Assembly (NCBI RefSeq): GCF_016595465.1
Contig: NZ_JAENIK010000011.1
Span: 1,302,001 to 1,366,000 of the forward strand
Length of the DNA stretch: 64,000 nt
Reading direction: 5' to 3'
Source of the DNA: Luteolibacter yonseiensis
Lineage (GTDB): Bacteria; Verrucomicrobiota; Verrucomicrobiia; Verrucomicrobiales; Akkermansiaceae
The notes under the pieces are model-generated. The model had not been told where the DNA came from and ran no database searches. It was given only the letters and a program-made list of their open reading frames with translations. The position numbers were made by a program, and so were the translations under genes. Every line of letters starts with the position of its first letter. Within the stretch, counting starts at the first letter, position 1. Shown here piece after piece: positions 1-8,231 of the stretch.

Positions 1-361
1 CCAGGCGGAGAGTGAAATATCCGTGGAGCAGGGTGGTGAGGGCGATGGCCCGCAGTACGACGGCACTCCGCGAACGGTATTTCGAGCGTCCCGTCCATAG
101 CGAGACGAACGGCTGGAGGACGAAAGCGGCGGCCGCGGCGAGCACGCCGTAGGCGATGAGCATCTGCGCGTTCTGTTGCACGAGAAAGCCCATGTATTGG
201 TCCTTCGCGAGGGCGCTGAACTTGTTTTCCATCTCTCCCGACGAATGGGTGAGCCGCCACAGCGAGACCGCGTATTGGAAGGCGAGGAAAATGGAAGCAC
301 CACCGAGGACGGGAAGAAACCCTGCGGCGGGGGATGGAGGCTTGGAGGTGGAAGGGTGCAA
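1..361 (-). CDS. Membrane protein, C-terminal part beyond window edge
   Basis: Reading the minus strand from a TTG codon at 361 gives an uninterrupted 120-residue frame that runs off the left edge. It starts with a Pro/Ser-rich stretch (residues about 2-12) and then has a hydrophobic segment at about residues 15-34 (LPVLGGASIFLAFQYAVSLW). A charged loop and a second hydrophobic Ala-rich segment (about residues 65-85) follow. This hydrophobicity pattern is that of a real integral membrane protein, and the competing plus-strand frames look like shadows. No ATG exists in frame before the hydrophobic start, because a stop lies about 90 bases upstream, so the TTG start is inferred. It lies 31 bp after the gene at 393-1505 and is probably co-transcribed. 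The family is not recognised. Confidence 0.6.
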   Translation of the reverse strand, partial: MHPSTSKPPSPAAGFLPVLGGASIFLAFQYAVSLWRLTHSSGEMENKFSALAKDQYMGFLVQQNAQMLIAYGVLAAAAAFVLQPFVSLWTGRSKYRSRSAVVLRAIALTTLLHGYFTLRL

Positions 362-392
362 GCAGGGAGACTTGCCGCATCCCCGGAAAACA

Positions 393-1505
393 TCAAGAGC
401 CGGAATCGGGAGCGGTGACGAACATCCAACGGGGTGCGACCAGCTTTTCGATCATCACGCCACGGCGGGACTGGATGCCCGGGGGAACGTTCAAGCGCAG
501 GATGACGGAAGTTCGCTGGCCCCGGTTGGCCACGAGAAGCTTGTGGATTTGTTTTTCAAGCTCCGAGTTTTTTTTCACATAGCCGTAGAGGGTTTCCTCG
601 CTGTCGCGGGAGGTCAGCCGGAAGCAGCTCCATTGCTCGGAATCGGCGAACTCGTGGCTGAAAAAGGTATCCTGCTCGACGTAAACGCGGAAATCGTAGG
701 GAGAGCCGGTGGGACGCCCGGCGGCGAACTTGTCCCACGGCATGGGCTGGTAACACACGAAGGTCTCCCAGTCGATCTTCGGTTCGCTGTTTTCGAGGAC
801 CTCCACGATCACATTGCGTTTGGTGCCGTCCATCAGTTGGGCTCCCAAAAGCCAGAAATTGCCACGATTGTCCAAGGTGAGCGCCCTGAGGGAGATGGTT
901 TGTTTGTAGTGGGGGCCCGACACCGGTTTGTCCGCGTAATAAGACTCCATCAATGGTCGGACCCGCTCCGGCTGGCGGCAGATTCCGGCCAGGCCTTCCA
1001 CGCTTGTCTCACTGAAAAACTTCCGGGTCACGGCTTCGATGCGTTCGATGAGCTGACCTGCCTCCCGGTCCTGTTCTTCTTCGTTACCAATGGCGGCCTG
1101 CGTTTCCTGTTTGGTCTCACGCACCTTGACCTCGGCCTCCTTCACGCCCACGAGCGACCACGTGATCCCTCCGGTGAGAACGAGCCCGATGAGGACGAAC
1201 CAGCCCCACGGAATGTTCCGCTGCTGGGCGGCCTCCTGTCCCCATGCTTGTTCGAGGAAGTCCGGATCGGTTTTTTCCGCCTCGATGAGCTGCTCGATGC
1301 CCGGCTGGTGCGAGCGGATTTCGTAGTCTTCCTGGACCGGGACATCCAGCCGGTGGCTGGCCTGCTTGATCTCGGAGGGGGTGGGCAGGCGAACGGGCTT
1401 GGCGATGTCCGAGGACTCGTCATTTTCCAATCGGATCACCGGAACCTCGAGTTCCTTGCTCTCGTCGATCATCCTCAGCTCGATTTTTTTCTCCTCGCGC
1501 GCCAT
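393..1505 (-). CDS. Single-pass membrane protein of unknown function
   Basis: A 370-residue protein starting MAREEKKIEL. It has a charged, probably cytoplasmic N-terminal 98 residues, one transmembrane segment at about residues 100-120 (WGWFVLIGLVLTGGITWSLV), a Glu-rich helical stretch (about 122-150) and a soluble C-terminal domain of about 220 residues. The topology suggests a membrane-anchored extracytoplasmic domain. A longer frame extends upstream, but the added residues are low-complexity Arg/Ala shadow sequence, so the ATG at 1505 is preferred; ATG at 1529 is an alternative. The gene is divergent from the glycosyltransferase at 1585, and the 80 bp between them would hold both promoters. 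I do not recognise the family. Confidence 0.75.
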   Translation of the reverse strand: MAREEKKIELRMIDESKELEVPVIRLENDESSDIAKPVRLPTPSEIKQASHRLDVPVQEDYEIRSHQPGIEQLIEAEKTDPDFLEQAWGQEAAQQRNIPWGWFVLIGLVLTGGITWSLVGVKEAEVKVRETKQETQAAIGNEEEQDREAGQLIERIEAVTRKFFSETSVEGLAGICRQPERVRPLMESYYADKPVSGPHYKQTISLRALTLDNRGNFWLLGAQLMDGTKRNVIVEVLENSEPKIDWETFVCYQPMPWDKFAAGRPTGSPYDFRVYVEQDTFFSHEFADSEQWSCFRLTSRDSEETLYGYVKKNSELEKQIHKLLVANRGQRTSVILRLNVPPGIQSRRGVMIEKLVAPRWMFVTAPDSGS

Positions 1506-1584
1506 AACGCCTGAGACAAAAGCCATAAATCGCCATCGACGCAACGAAGGACTCACTCTAAATCTGCGCCGCACAGAAACCACC

Positions 1585-2700
1585 ATGGCCGCCGCACCGC
1601 GCATCCTCATTGTCACCGCCGCCTTCGGGGAAGGGCACAACAGTGCCGCGAGGAATCTCGCGGTCGCGCTGACCGCCGCCGGCGCCGTCACCCAGGTGAG
1701 CGATCCTTGTCTGCTCGGTGTCCCCCGGATCACCGGCATCGTCAACAGCGGCTACCGCTACGTCACCACCCATTTTCCCAATATTTGGGCGAAAATCTAC
1801 CGCTCCACCGACAACTGTGATTTCAACAAACAGCGCTCGCCCGTCATGCGGCGGGTGGAGGACGCGCTGGAAAACCTCGTCACCGGCTTCCAACCGGACG
1901 CCGTGGTGAGCACCTACCCGCTCTATCCCTATTTCATGACGCGGATCTCCGCCGCATCAGGGAAAAACACGCCGGTCTTCATTGTTGTCACCGACTCCAT
2001 CGAAATCAACGCCGCCTGGCTCCGTGCCTGCTGCCGCCACTGGCTGGTGACGGATCCGGCGACCCGGGAAGCCATGACGGCGAAAGGCCTCCCTCCCGAA
2101 AAAATCATCGATACGGGATTCCCGGTGCATCCGGTTTTTTCCTCGTTGGATCCGGTTCCTGCCACGGATTCCTGCAAACCCTTCAGGATCCTCTATTTTC
2201 CCACCGCCCAGCTTGCCTTCCTCCGCCGTCACGCCCGCGCCCTGTTGGATGCTTCCCCGGACGTCCGGCTGACCATCATCCTCGGTAGAAACGTCCGCGC
2301 GCTTTATTCCCGGGCCCGGGAAATCAAGGACGCCTACCCGGGCCGCGTCCGTCTCATCGGCTGGACCCGCAAGGTCCCGCAGCTTCTCAACAGCCACCAT
2401 CTCGTCATCGGCAAGGCGGGTGGCGCCACCGTGCATGAAGCCATCGCCGCGCGCTGCCCCATGCTCATCCATCATCTCGTGCCGGGTCAGGAAGAGGGGA
2501 ATCTCAAGCTTCTTGAGGTAATCGGCGCGGGCCACCTCGCGGAGAGCCCCCAAGCCCTTGCCCGTGGTGTGACCGACCTGCTGGCCGATCATGCGGCCGG
2601 ATGGCGGACGAGGAAAGAGGCCCTGGCCCGCCACGGACGCAACGCGGGTGCCATTTCCGCCGCGGATTTCATTCTCAAGGAAATAGGGACCGGGAGGTAG
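1585..2700 (+). CDS. MGDG synthase-like glycosyltransferase (GT28 fold)
   Basis: A 371-residue protein with the N-terminal signature of monogalactosyldiacylglycerol synthase and processive diacylglycerol glucosyltransferases: a beta strand followed by TAAFGEGHNSAARNL (about residues 10-24). The C-terminal half has a GT28/MurG-type UDP-sugar site, LVIGKAGGATVHEAIAARCP, at about residue 273, followed by PGQEEGN. The expected reaction is transfer of a hexose from a UDP-sugar to a lipid acceptor at the inner face of the cytoplasmic membrane. Length fits the family (about 370-400). The longer upstream frame overlaps the divergent gene, so I chose the ATG at 1585. Acceptor and sugar cannot be told from sequence. 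Confidence 0.82.
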   Translation: MAAAPRILIVTAAFGEGHNSAARNLAVALTAAGAVTQVSDPCLLGVPRITGIVNSGYRYVTTHFPNIWAKIYRSTDNCDFNKQRSPVMRRVEDALENLVTGFQPDAVVSTYPLYPYFMTRISAASGKNTPVFIVVTDSIEINAAWLRACCRHWLVTDPATREAMTAKGLPPEKIIDTGFPVHPVFSSLDPVPATDSCKPFRILYFPTAQLAFLRRHARALLDASPDVRLTIILGRNVRALYSRAREIKDAYPGRVRLIGWTRKVPQLLNSHHLVIGKAGGATVHEAIAARCPMLIHHLVPGQEEGNLKLLEVIGAGHLAESPQALARGVTDLLADHAAGWRTRKEALARHGRNAGAISAADFILKEIGTGR

Positions 2701-2782
2701 GGGGCGTGGCCGTGCGATGGGAATAGGGTGGAAAATCACTTCTCTTTCTTTCCCATCTCTTATTTCCTGTCCCGGATTTCCC

Positions 2783-3379
2783 ATGACCTTCCTCTACGAC
2801 ATCGGCCGCGTCCTGCTCGATTTTGATTTCGAGACCTCCATCGCCCGCATTCTCCCGCAGGACGCTACGGACCACGCCTTGCGCATGACGAGGATACTGG
2901 AACGCAAGGACGACTTCGAAACCGGAAAGATCGAGACCGAGGAATATATCGCCTGGGCGTTGGAGGCGCTCGGCAGCACCGCCACTCCGGACGAATTCCG
3001 CCACGCATGGAGGAACATCTTCACTCCGAACGAACCGATGTGGGCCCGTGTCCGCCAGCTCGCCGCCGACGGCCACCGGCTCATCCTCTTTTCAAACATC
3101 AACGGCATCCATTGCCCCTGGATCTTCGAGAAATACCCGGAATTCTCCCTGTTCCATGGCTCCGTGCTCTCCTACCACACCGGCTTCATCAAGCCAGCGC
3201 CCGAGATCTACCGCCATGCCATCGAAACCCACGGACTCATTCCCGGGGAGACACTCTATATCGACGATCTTCCTCAAAATTGCGCCACCGGCCGTGAGCT
3301 TGGTTTCCGCACCTGGCAATACGACCTCAGGAACCACGCGGCCTTCGAGGAATGGCTTGCCATTGAAATGGCGGGCTAG
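2783..3379 (+). CDS. HAD-superfamily phosphatase (YihX-like)
   Basis: A 198-residue haloacid dehalogenase-fold hydrolase. Motif I is at the N terminus (LYDIGRVLLDFD, about residues 4-15), with Asp as probable nucleophile. Motif II is LFSNIN (about residue 102), motif III Lys is in GFIKPAPEIY, and motif IV is YIDDLPQN with paired acidic Mg2+ ligands. The small size and cap region resemble YihX-type sugar or glucose-1-phosphate phosphatases, but the substrate cannot be deduced. It begins 82 bp after the glycosyltransferase on the same strand and may be co-transcribed. The ATG at 2783 is used because the upstream extension lacks family similarity. Confidence 0.82.
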   Translation: MTFLYDIGRVLLDFDFETSIARILPQDATDHALRMTRILERKDDFETGKIETEEYIAWALEALGSTATPDEFRHAWRNIFTPNEPMWARVRQLAADGHRLILFSNINGIHCPWIFEKYPEFSLFHGSVLSYHTGFIKPAPEIYRHAIETHGLIPGETLYIDDLPQNCATGRELGFRTWQYDLRNHAAFEEWLAIEMAG

Positions 3380-3550
3380 GAGCGGGGTGTGGGATCCGGA
3401 TTTCCGTCCGGCGCTCTTCCCTGCCACTTGGCCTTGGTTCCCGACCGATCCGGTCCGAAGGCGCTTCGAAGAAAGCAGAGAAAGACTTTTCTTTCCCGTC
3501 TCCAGCTTCTTCACTAGGTCCGGTTCCCGATTTTCCGCCACTCCATCTTC

Positions 3551-4327
3551 ATGTCCCAACTCACCATCGCAGGCCGCACGTTCGATTCCCGTCTTTTCCT
3601 CGGCACGGGGAAATTCCCGTCGAATGAATCCATGCGCGACGCCCTCGCCGCCAGCGGTACCGGCATCGTCACCGTGGCGCTCCGCCGGGCGGACCTCACC
3701 GGCAAGGCGGACCCCTACGCGAACATCCTCGAATTCATCGATCCGGACAAATACCTGCTCCTCCCGAACACCAGCGGAGCGATGAACGCGGAGGAGGCCG
3801 TGCGCCTCGCCCGTCTCGCCGCCGCCGCAGGCCTGCCAAAATGGGTGAAACTGGAAATCCACCCGGACCCGACTTATCTCCTTCCCGATCCGATCGAAAC
3901 GCTCAAGGCGGCTGAAATTCTCGTGAAGGAGGGGTTCACCGTGCTGCCCTACATCAACGCGGACCCCGTGCTGGCCAAGCGGCTACAGGAGGCGGGCACC
4001 GCCACCGTCATGCCGCTCGGCGCGCCCATCGGCTCGAACCGCGGCGTTGTCACCCGCGACCAGATCCGCATCATCATCGAGCAGGCCATCGTCCCCGTGG
4101 TGGTGGACGCCGGCCTCGGCGCGCCCAGCCACGCCGCGGAAGCCATGGAACTCGGTGCGGACGCCGTCCTCGTCAACACCGCCATCGCCATCGCCAGCGA
4201 CCCGGTGCGTATGGCTGTCGCCTTCAGGCAGGCGGTGGAGGCCGGCCGCGAAGCCTACGAACTCGGACTGCCTGAAGTTTCGGACCAGGCGCACGCCACC
4301 AGCCCGCTCACCGGATTCCTCGGCTGA
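3551..4327 (+). CDS. thiG: Thiazole synthase ThiG
   Basis: A 258-residue TIM-barrel enzyme of full family length. It carries the N-terminal FLGTGKFPS signature, the Schiff-base Lys in WVKLEIHPD (about residue 99), the [12 protein letters not shown] phosphate/loop motif and the C-terminal [20 protein letters not shown] and [14 protein letters not shown] motifs. It condenses 1-deoxy-D-xylulose 5-phosphate, dehydroglycine and ThiS thiocarboxylate to form the thiamin thiazole. ThiG stands alone here; I see no thiS, thiH, thiO or thiF beside it. The 171-base leader has no recognisable TPP riboswitch core. Confidence 0.96.
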   Translation: MSQLTIAGRTFDSRLFLGTGKFPSNESMRDALAASGTGIVTVALRRADLTGKADPYANILEFIDPDKYLLLPNTSGAMNAEEAVRLARLAAAAGLPKWVKLEIHPDPTYLLPDPIETLKAAEILVKEGFTVLPYINADPVLAKRLQEAGTATVMPLGAPIGSNRGVVTRDQIRIIIEQAIVPVVVDAGLGAPSHAAEAMELGADAVLVNTAIAIASDPVRMAVAFRQAVEAGREAYELGLPEVSDQAHATSPLTGFLG

Positions 4328-4412
4328 GCGGCGGAGGACCTTGTTAGATTATCTTCTCGCCACGGGAGGAAGAGCGGGTAGCGTGCGCGGAGCTTTGGCG
4401 CAACCCTCCCGC

Positions 4413-5480
4413 ATGAACCTTCCATCCCTTTCTTTGGCAATCACCTGTGTGTTGCTTTTCGCTTCCGGGCTGCTTCCGGCGGGCACCCTGGGTCCGATCA
4501 CCTATATAAATGACGGGACCTCCGTCGCCATCAGCCGTTTCTCGGACGATATCGAGGGGCCGGTGGTGATTCCCGAGACCATCGAAGGCAAGCCGGTGAC
4601 CACCATCGGCGCCTACGCTTTCATGGGTTGTTGGAACCTGACGGAGGTCACCCTTCCTTCCGGAATCACCCGTATTGAGGAATTCGCGTTCCTGCGTTGC
4701 GAGCAGATCGCAAGCCTGGCCATCCCGGCAGGCGTCAGGTGGATCGGCAATGGTGCCTTCATGGGGCTGGACCAGCTCACGTCCGTCACCATCCCCTCCG
4801 GCATCACCCTGATCGGAAATTACACTTTCGAGGACTGTACCAATCTGGAGAACGTGATGATCCCTCAAGGAGTCACCCGCATCGGCACCTACGCCTTCGG
4901 CGGCTGCACATCGCTAGCGAGCGTGAAGATCCCCGCCAGCGTGACCCGTATCGATGATCACGCGTTCACGGACTGCATGGATTTCGAAGAGGTGACGTTT
5001 CTGGGAGACGCCCCCTCCATGGGAAAAGGGGTGTTCGATTATGGCACGACCGTCTATTCCTCGCCCAATAAGAAAGGATTCACCTTTCCAAAGTGGCAGG
5101 GCTATGATTCCGAGTTCATTCCCACCCCCGTCATCGCGGTGGTGTCGGAGGACAAGCGCGTCCTGAAAAACGGCAAGGGCAAGCAACAGTTCGGCTCGGC
5201 GAAGGTCGGAAAGAAGGGCGGGGAAAAGGTATACGCCATCGCGAACGTGGGGAATCTCGGCCTCACCGGCCTCACCTTCATCCTGAGCGGCGCGAACAAG
5301 GGGGACTTCAAGATCCTCACCTCCCGCCGCATCACGAAGCTGCAGGGCGGTGAATACGTGGGCCTGCTCGTGCGGTTCATCCCCAAGGGCAAGGGTCTCC
5401 GCAAGGCGACGCTGCAGATCAGGAGCAATGATCCTAAAAACCCTTCATTCCTGGTCAATCTCTCAGGGCAAGGGAAGTGA
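4413..5480 (+). CDS. Secreted BspA-type leucine-rich repeat protein, copy 1
   Basis: A 355-residue exported protein. Signal peptide MNLPSLSLAITCVLLFASGLLPAG (about residues 1-24) is followed by about six BspA/LRR_5-type repeats with the periodic motif 'I..GAF.GC..L..V.IP.GV..I'. After the repeats (about residue 230) comes a C-terminal beta-sandwich resembling choice-of-anchor-D/ASPM-Hydin-like domains, with the SGANKGDF and ATLQIRSNDPKNPSF signatures. Such proteins are cell-surface adhesins or scaffold proteins in other bacteria, which is family knowledge; the ligand here is unknown. A close paralogue follows 41 bp downstream, so the pair arose by tandem duplication. The ATG at 4413 is chosen because it starts the signal peptide; a longer frame overlaps thiG. 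Confidence 0.85.
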   Translation: MNLPSLSLAITCVLLFASGLLPAGTLGPITYINDGTSVAISRFSDDIEGPVVIPETIEGKPVTTIGAYAFMGCWNLTEVTLPSGITRIEEFAFLRCEQIASLAIPAGVRWIGNGAFMGLDQLTSVTIPSGITLIGNYTFEDCTNLENVMIPQGVTRIGTYAFGGCTSLASVKIPASVTRIDDHAFTDCMDFEEVTFLGDAPSMGKGVFDYGTTVYSSPNKKGFTFPKWQGYDSEFIPTPVIAVVSEDKRVLKNGKGKQQFGSAKVGKKGGEKVYAIANVGNLGLTGLTFILSGANKGDFKILTSRRITKLQGGEYVGLLVRFIPKGKGLRKATLQIRSNDPKNPSFLVNLSGQGK

Positions 5481-5521
5481 TAATTCCAATCCGCCCGCCA
5501 CATTCCGGAAAAACGTCCCCG

Positions 5522-6607
5522 ATGAAAAAACGATCCTTCCTTTCGGCCATCTGTTCGGTCGCATTCCTGTGCCAGTCCCCGCTGTTTGCGGACACCTACG
5601 GTCCGTACACCTACACCGAGCATGCGGATTCCATCACGATCGACCGCTACGAGTCCGAAGTGTGGCAGGCGGTCGTAGCGGAGGTTCCCGAGACCATCGC
5701 GGGCAAACCCGTCACCGTCATCGGCGCCCACGCGTTCGCCAGGTATTGGATGATGAAACACATCGTCCTTCCCAAGGGCATCGTCCGTATCGAGGACGGG
5801 GCTTTCGAGGGGTGCAGCGAGGTGGTGGACATCAATATCCCCTCCGGCGTGGTCTCCATCGGTGAAAGTGCTTTCGCCTCTCTCTTCGAGCTCCAAGCGG
5901 TCGACCTTCCGTCCGGTCTCACCCACCTCGGGGACAGGGCGTTCGAAGATTGTTGGGAGATCCGGAGCGTGAAAATCCCGCCCGGAATCACCCGGATCGG
6001 GCCTTCCACCTTCTATGGCTGCAACTCGCTCAGTGAAGTCACGTTTCCCGCCACCCTCACCCATATCGGGGATTACGCCTTCGGCTCCTGCTGGCGGCTG
6101 GAATATGCCAGATTCGCGGGAAACGCCCCCGCGCTGGGAGTGGATGCCTTTGATGGCGTTTCGAATTTTTTCGCGGTCTATTCCTACTATTGGAGCAAGG
6201 GATTCACCTACCCCACCTGGCAGGGATTCGATTCCGAGCTGATCCGCATCCCGAGACTCGAAATCCTGGGGCCCAAGGGGTTCCCCCTGAAGAACGGCGG
6301 AACCGTGCAGGCTTTCGGCGACGCGAAGGTCGGCAAGCGGGGCAAATCCAAAAGCTATGTCATCGACAATGGAGGGGCGCGCGAACTGGCAAACATCTCT
6401 CTCACCAAAAGCGGTGCGAACAAAGGCGACTTCACGGTCACACCCCTGCCGAAAAAATCGCTGAAGGGCTACAAATCCATGGAATTCATCGTGACCTTCA
6501 ACCCCAAGGGAAAGGGCACCCGCAACGCCACCCTCCTCATCCGGAGCAATGATCCGAGAAACCCCGCTTTCGAGGTGAAACTCACGGGAAAAGGCCTGGC
6601 CCGGTGA
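5522..6607 (+). CDS. Secreted BspA-type leucine-rich repeat protein, copy 2
   Basis: A 361-residue paralogue of the preceding gene with the same architecture. It has signal peptide MKKRSFLSAICSVAFLCQSPLFA, then TYGPYTYTEHADSITIDRYE matching the start of the mature first copy. About six LRR_5 repeats follow, and then the choice-of-anchor-D-like C-terminal domain (SGANKGDFTV, ATLLIRSNDPRNPAF). The mature proteins share framework residues but differ in surface positions of the repeats, as expected for duplicated and diverged binding proteins. A shared transcript with copy 1 is likely given the 41 bp gap. Confidence 0.85.
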   Translation: MKKRSFLSAICSVAFLCQSPLFADTYGPYTYTEHADSITIDRYESEVWQAVVAEVPETIAGKPVTVIGAHAFARYWMMKHIVLPKGIVRIEDGAFEGCSEVVDINIPSGVVSIGESAFASLFELQAVDLPSGLTHLGDRAFEDCWEIRSVKIPPGITRIGPSTFYGCNSLSEVTFPATLTHIGDYAFGSCWRLEYARFAGNAPALGVDAFDGVSNFFAVYSYYWSKGFTYPTWQGFDSELIRIPRLEILGPKGFPLKNGGTVQAFGDAKVGKRGKSKSYVIDNGGARELANISLTKSGANKGDFTVTPLPKKSLKGYKSMEFIVTFNPKGKGTRNATLLIRSNDPRNPAFEVKLTGKGLAR

Positions 6608-6670
6608 ATCAGCCACCGGAGTGCGGAACAAGTCTTCCAAACCTGCGGTGTTTCCTCCAGCCTCCCGCTG

Positions 6671-7975
6671 ATGTCGCACGACACCCTCACTCTCCTCCGC
6701 TCCGGCGGACTTCATGGCATCCACCGTCTCGATCTGGCGGCGGATCTGACGGAATTTCCACGGGAAATCTACGACCTGGCGGACACGCTTGAGATCCTCA
6801 ATCTCTCGGACAACCAGCTTGCGGAACTGCCGGATGATCTTCCGCGTTTGAAAAAACTCCGCATCATCTTCTGCTCCGGCAACCGCTTCACCCGGCTGCC
6901 TGAGGTTCTGGGCGGTTGTCCGGATCTCGAAATGATCGGCTTCAGGGGGAATCACATCGGGAGCGTTCCCGCGGCCGCCTTGCCACCGAATCTCCGCTGG
7001 CTTGTTCTTACTGACAACCGCATTTCAGAGCTGCCGCCTGAAATCGGGCTCTGCAAACGCCTCCAGAAGCTCATGCTTTCCGGAAATCTTCTGACGGCGC
7101 TTCCCGCGGAGATGTCCGCACTCAAGAGTCTCGAACTGGTCCGGCTCTCGGCGAACCGCTTGGAGAAACTCCCTGGGTTCCTGCTTTCCCTCCCCCGCCT
7201 CGCATGGCTGGCCTTCGGGGGAAACCCCTGTTCACCCGTGCCTGCGGTCACCGCCGGAGGCATTGATTGGGATCGAATCGAAACGCATGAAAAACTCGGC
7301 GAGGGTGCGTCCGGGGTCGTTTTCAAGGCGCGGTTGAAGGCGGAAAACGGATACGATTTCCAAGACGTCGCGGTGAAGCTTTTCAAAGGAGGCATGACCA
7401 GCGACGGGCTTCCGGAAAGCGAAATCTCAGCCTGCCTGGCAGCCGGGACACACCCGGGTCTCATAGAAGCATTGGGGCGGATCATCGGTCATCCGGATGG
7501 GACCGCAGGGTTGGTCATGCGCCTTGCCGATCCGGATTTCCATGTTCTCGCAGGTCCGCCCGACCTCAGAACATGCACCCAGGACATCTACCCGGAAGAC
7601 CGGCACTTTCCTTATGCCGTCGCGAGGAGGATGGCGGGCGGAATCGCCAAGGCCGCCGGGCACCTTCACTCGCGTGGTGTGGTACACGGGGATCTTTACG
7701 CGCACAACATCCTGTGGAGCGCACGCGGTGAATGCCTCCTGGGGGACTTCGGTGCTGCTTCATCTGCTCCGGTTTCTTGTGCGGGTTCTCTGGAAGCCAT
7801 TGAGATAAGGGCGTTTGGCCATCTGCTCGGTGAGCTTCTGGCGCGGGTGGTGCCGGAGAAGGGCCGCGAAACCGATATTGAGGAACTGCTCGCCCTCAAG
7901 GACCACTGCCTGTGCCCGGATCCGCAGTATCGTCCGACCTTCCGTGATATCACGGATTTCCTTTCCCCTGAATGA
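6671..7975 (+). CDS. Leucine-rich repeat / protein kinase fusion
   Basis: A 434-residue protein in two halves. Residues about 15-200 are seven or eight typical LRRs of the 'L..L.LS.N.L..LP..' class. Residues about 205-434 are a Hanks-type protein kinase: GEGASGVVFKA glycine-rich loop, VAVKLFK with the ATP-binding Lys, HGDLYAHNIL catalytic loop (about residue 340, HGD instead of HRD) and GDFGAAS (DFG, about residue 359). There is no signal peptide or membrane segment, so it is probably cytoplasmic. The expected activity is Ser/Thr phosphorylation, with the LRRs as the binding module. HGD in place of HRD is seen in active atypical and non-RD kinases, so activity is plausible but unproven. Starts 63 bp after the LRR pair. 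Confidence 0.85.
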   Translation: MSHDTLTLLRSGGLHGIHRLDLAADLTEFPREIYDLADTLEILNLSDNQLAELPDDLPRLKKLRIIFCSGNRFTRLPEVLGGCPDLEMIGFRGNHIGSVPAAALPPNLRWLVLTDNRISELPPEIGLCKRLQKLMLSGNLLTALPAEMSALKSLELVRLSANRLEKLPGFLLSLPRLAWLAFGGNPCSPVPAVTAGGIDWDRIETHEKLGEGASGVVFKARLKAENGYDFQDVAVKLFKGGMTSDGLPESEISACLAAGTHPGLIEALGRIIGHPDGTAGLVMRLADPDFHVLAGPPDLRTCTQDIYPEDRHFPYAVARRMAGGIAKAAGHLHSRGVVHGDLYAHNILWSARGECLLGDFGAASSAPVSCAGSLEAIEIRAFGHLLGELLARVVPEKGRETDIEELLALKDHCLCPDPQYRPTFRDITDFLSPE

Positions 7976-8088
7976 GCGGTGATCTTGCCGGCAAGGTGCG
8001 GAAATGATTGTCGGGTGGAAGCCACCGCGTCGGAATGAAGGACCTTCCTCACGGATCATTTGTGGAACAAAGAGGAAGCCTTGATCCC

Positions 8089-8119
8089 ACACCATCGCGT
8101 GATACATTATCGCGTGAAG
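8089..8119 (+). promoter_or_regulatory. Conserved upstream element of exosortase-substrate gene, copy 1
   Basis: A 31-base segment identical to 10582-10612 and placed at almost the same distance (113 vs 112 bases) before the start of each paralogous surface-protein gene. It contains a perfect direct repeat, ATCGCGTGA-TACATT-ATCGCGTGA, at 8094-8117. The surrounding leader is otherwise poorly conserved, so the element is probably a regulator site or part of the promoter. TACATT could act as a -10 hexamer. Confidence 0.6.
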
Positions 8120-8231
8120 TAAAGTGCTGTCCTCGGTAGGGAAAATACGTAGAGTGGCGGCAAATCAGCAGCACGGCGGAAGATTCGCCGCCAGTCCCCA
8201 CCGTATTCCGAAATCCAACACCCTCCCTGAA

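Noticed and set aside
3380..3550. TPP riboswitch before thiG
   Set aside because: I could not find the conserved CUGAGA and related core motifs. Only an imperfect AGAAAG/CTTTC hairpin is present.
5102..6955. 617-codon minus-strand frame across the LRR genes
   Set aside because: It is antisense to two genes with signal peptides and LRR periodicity. No recognisable features appear in the minus frame.
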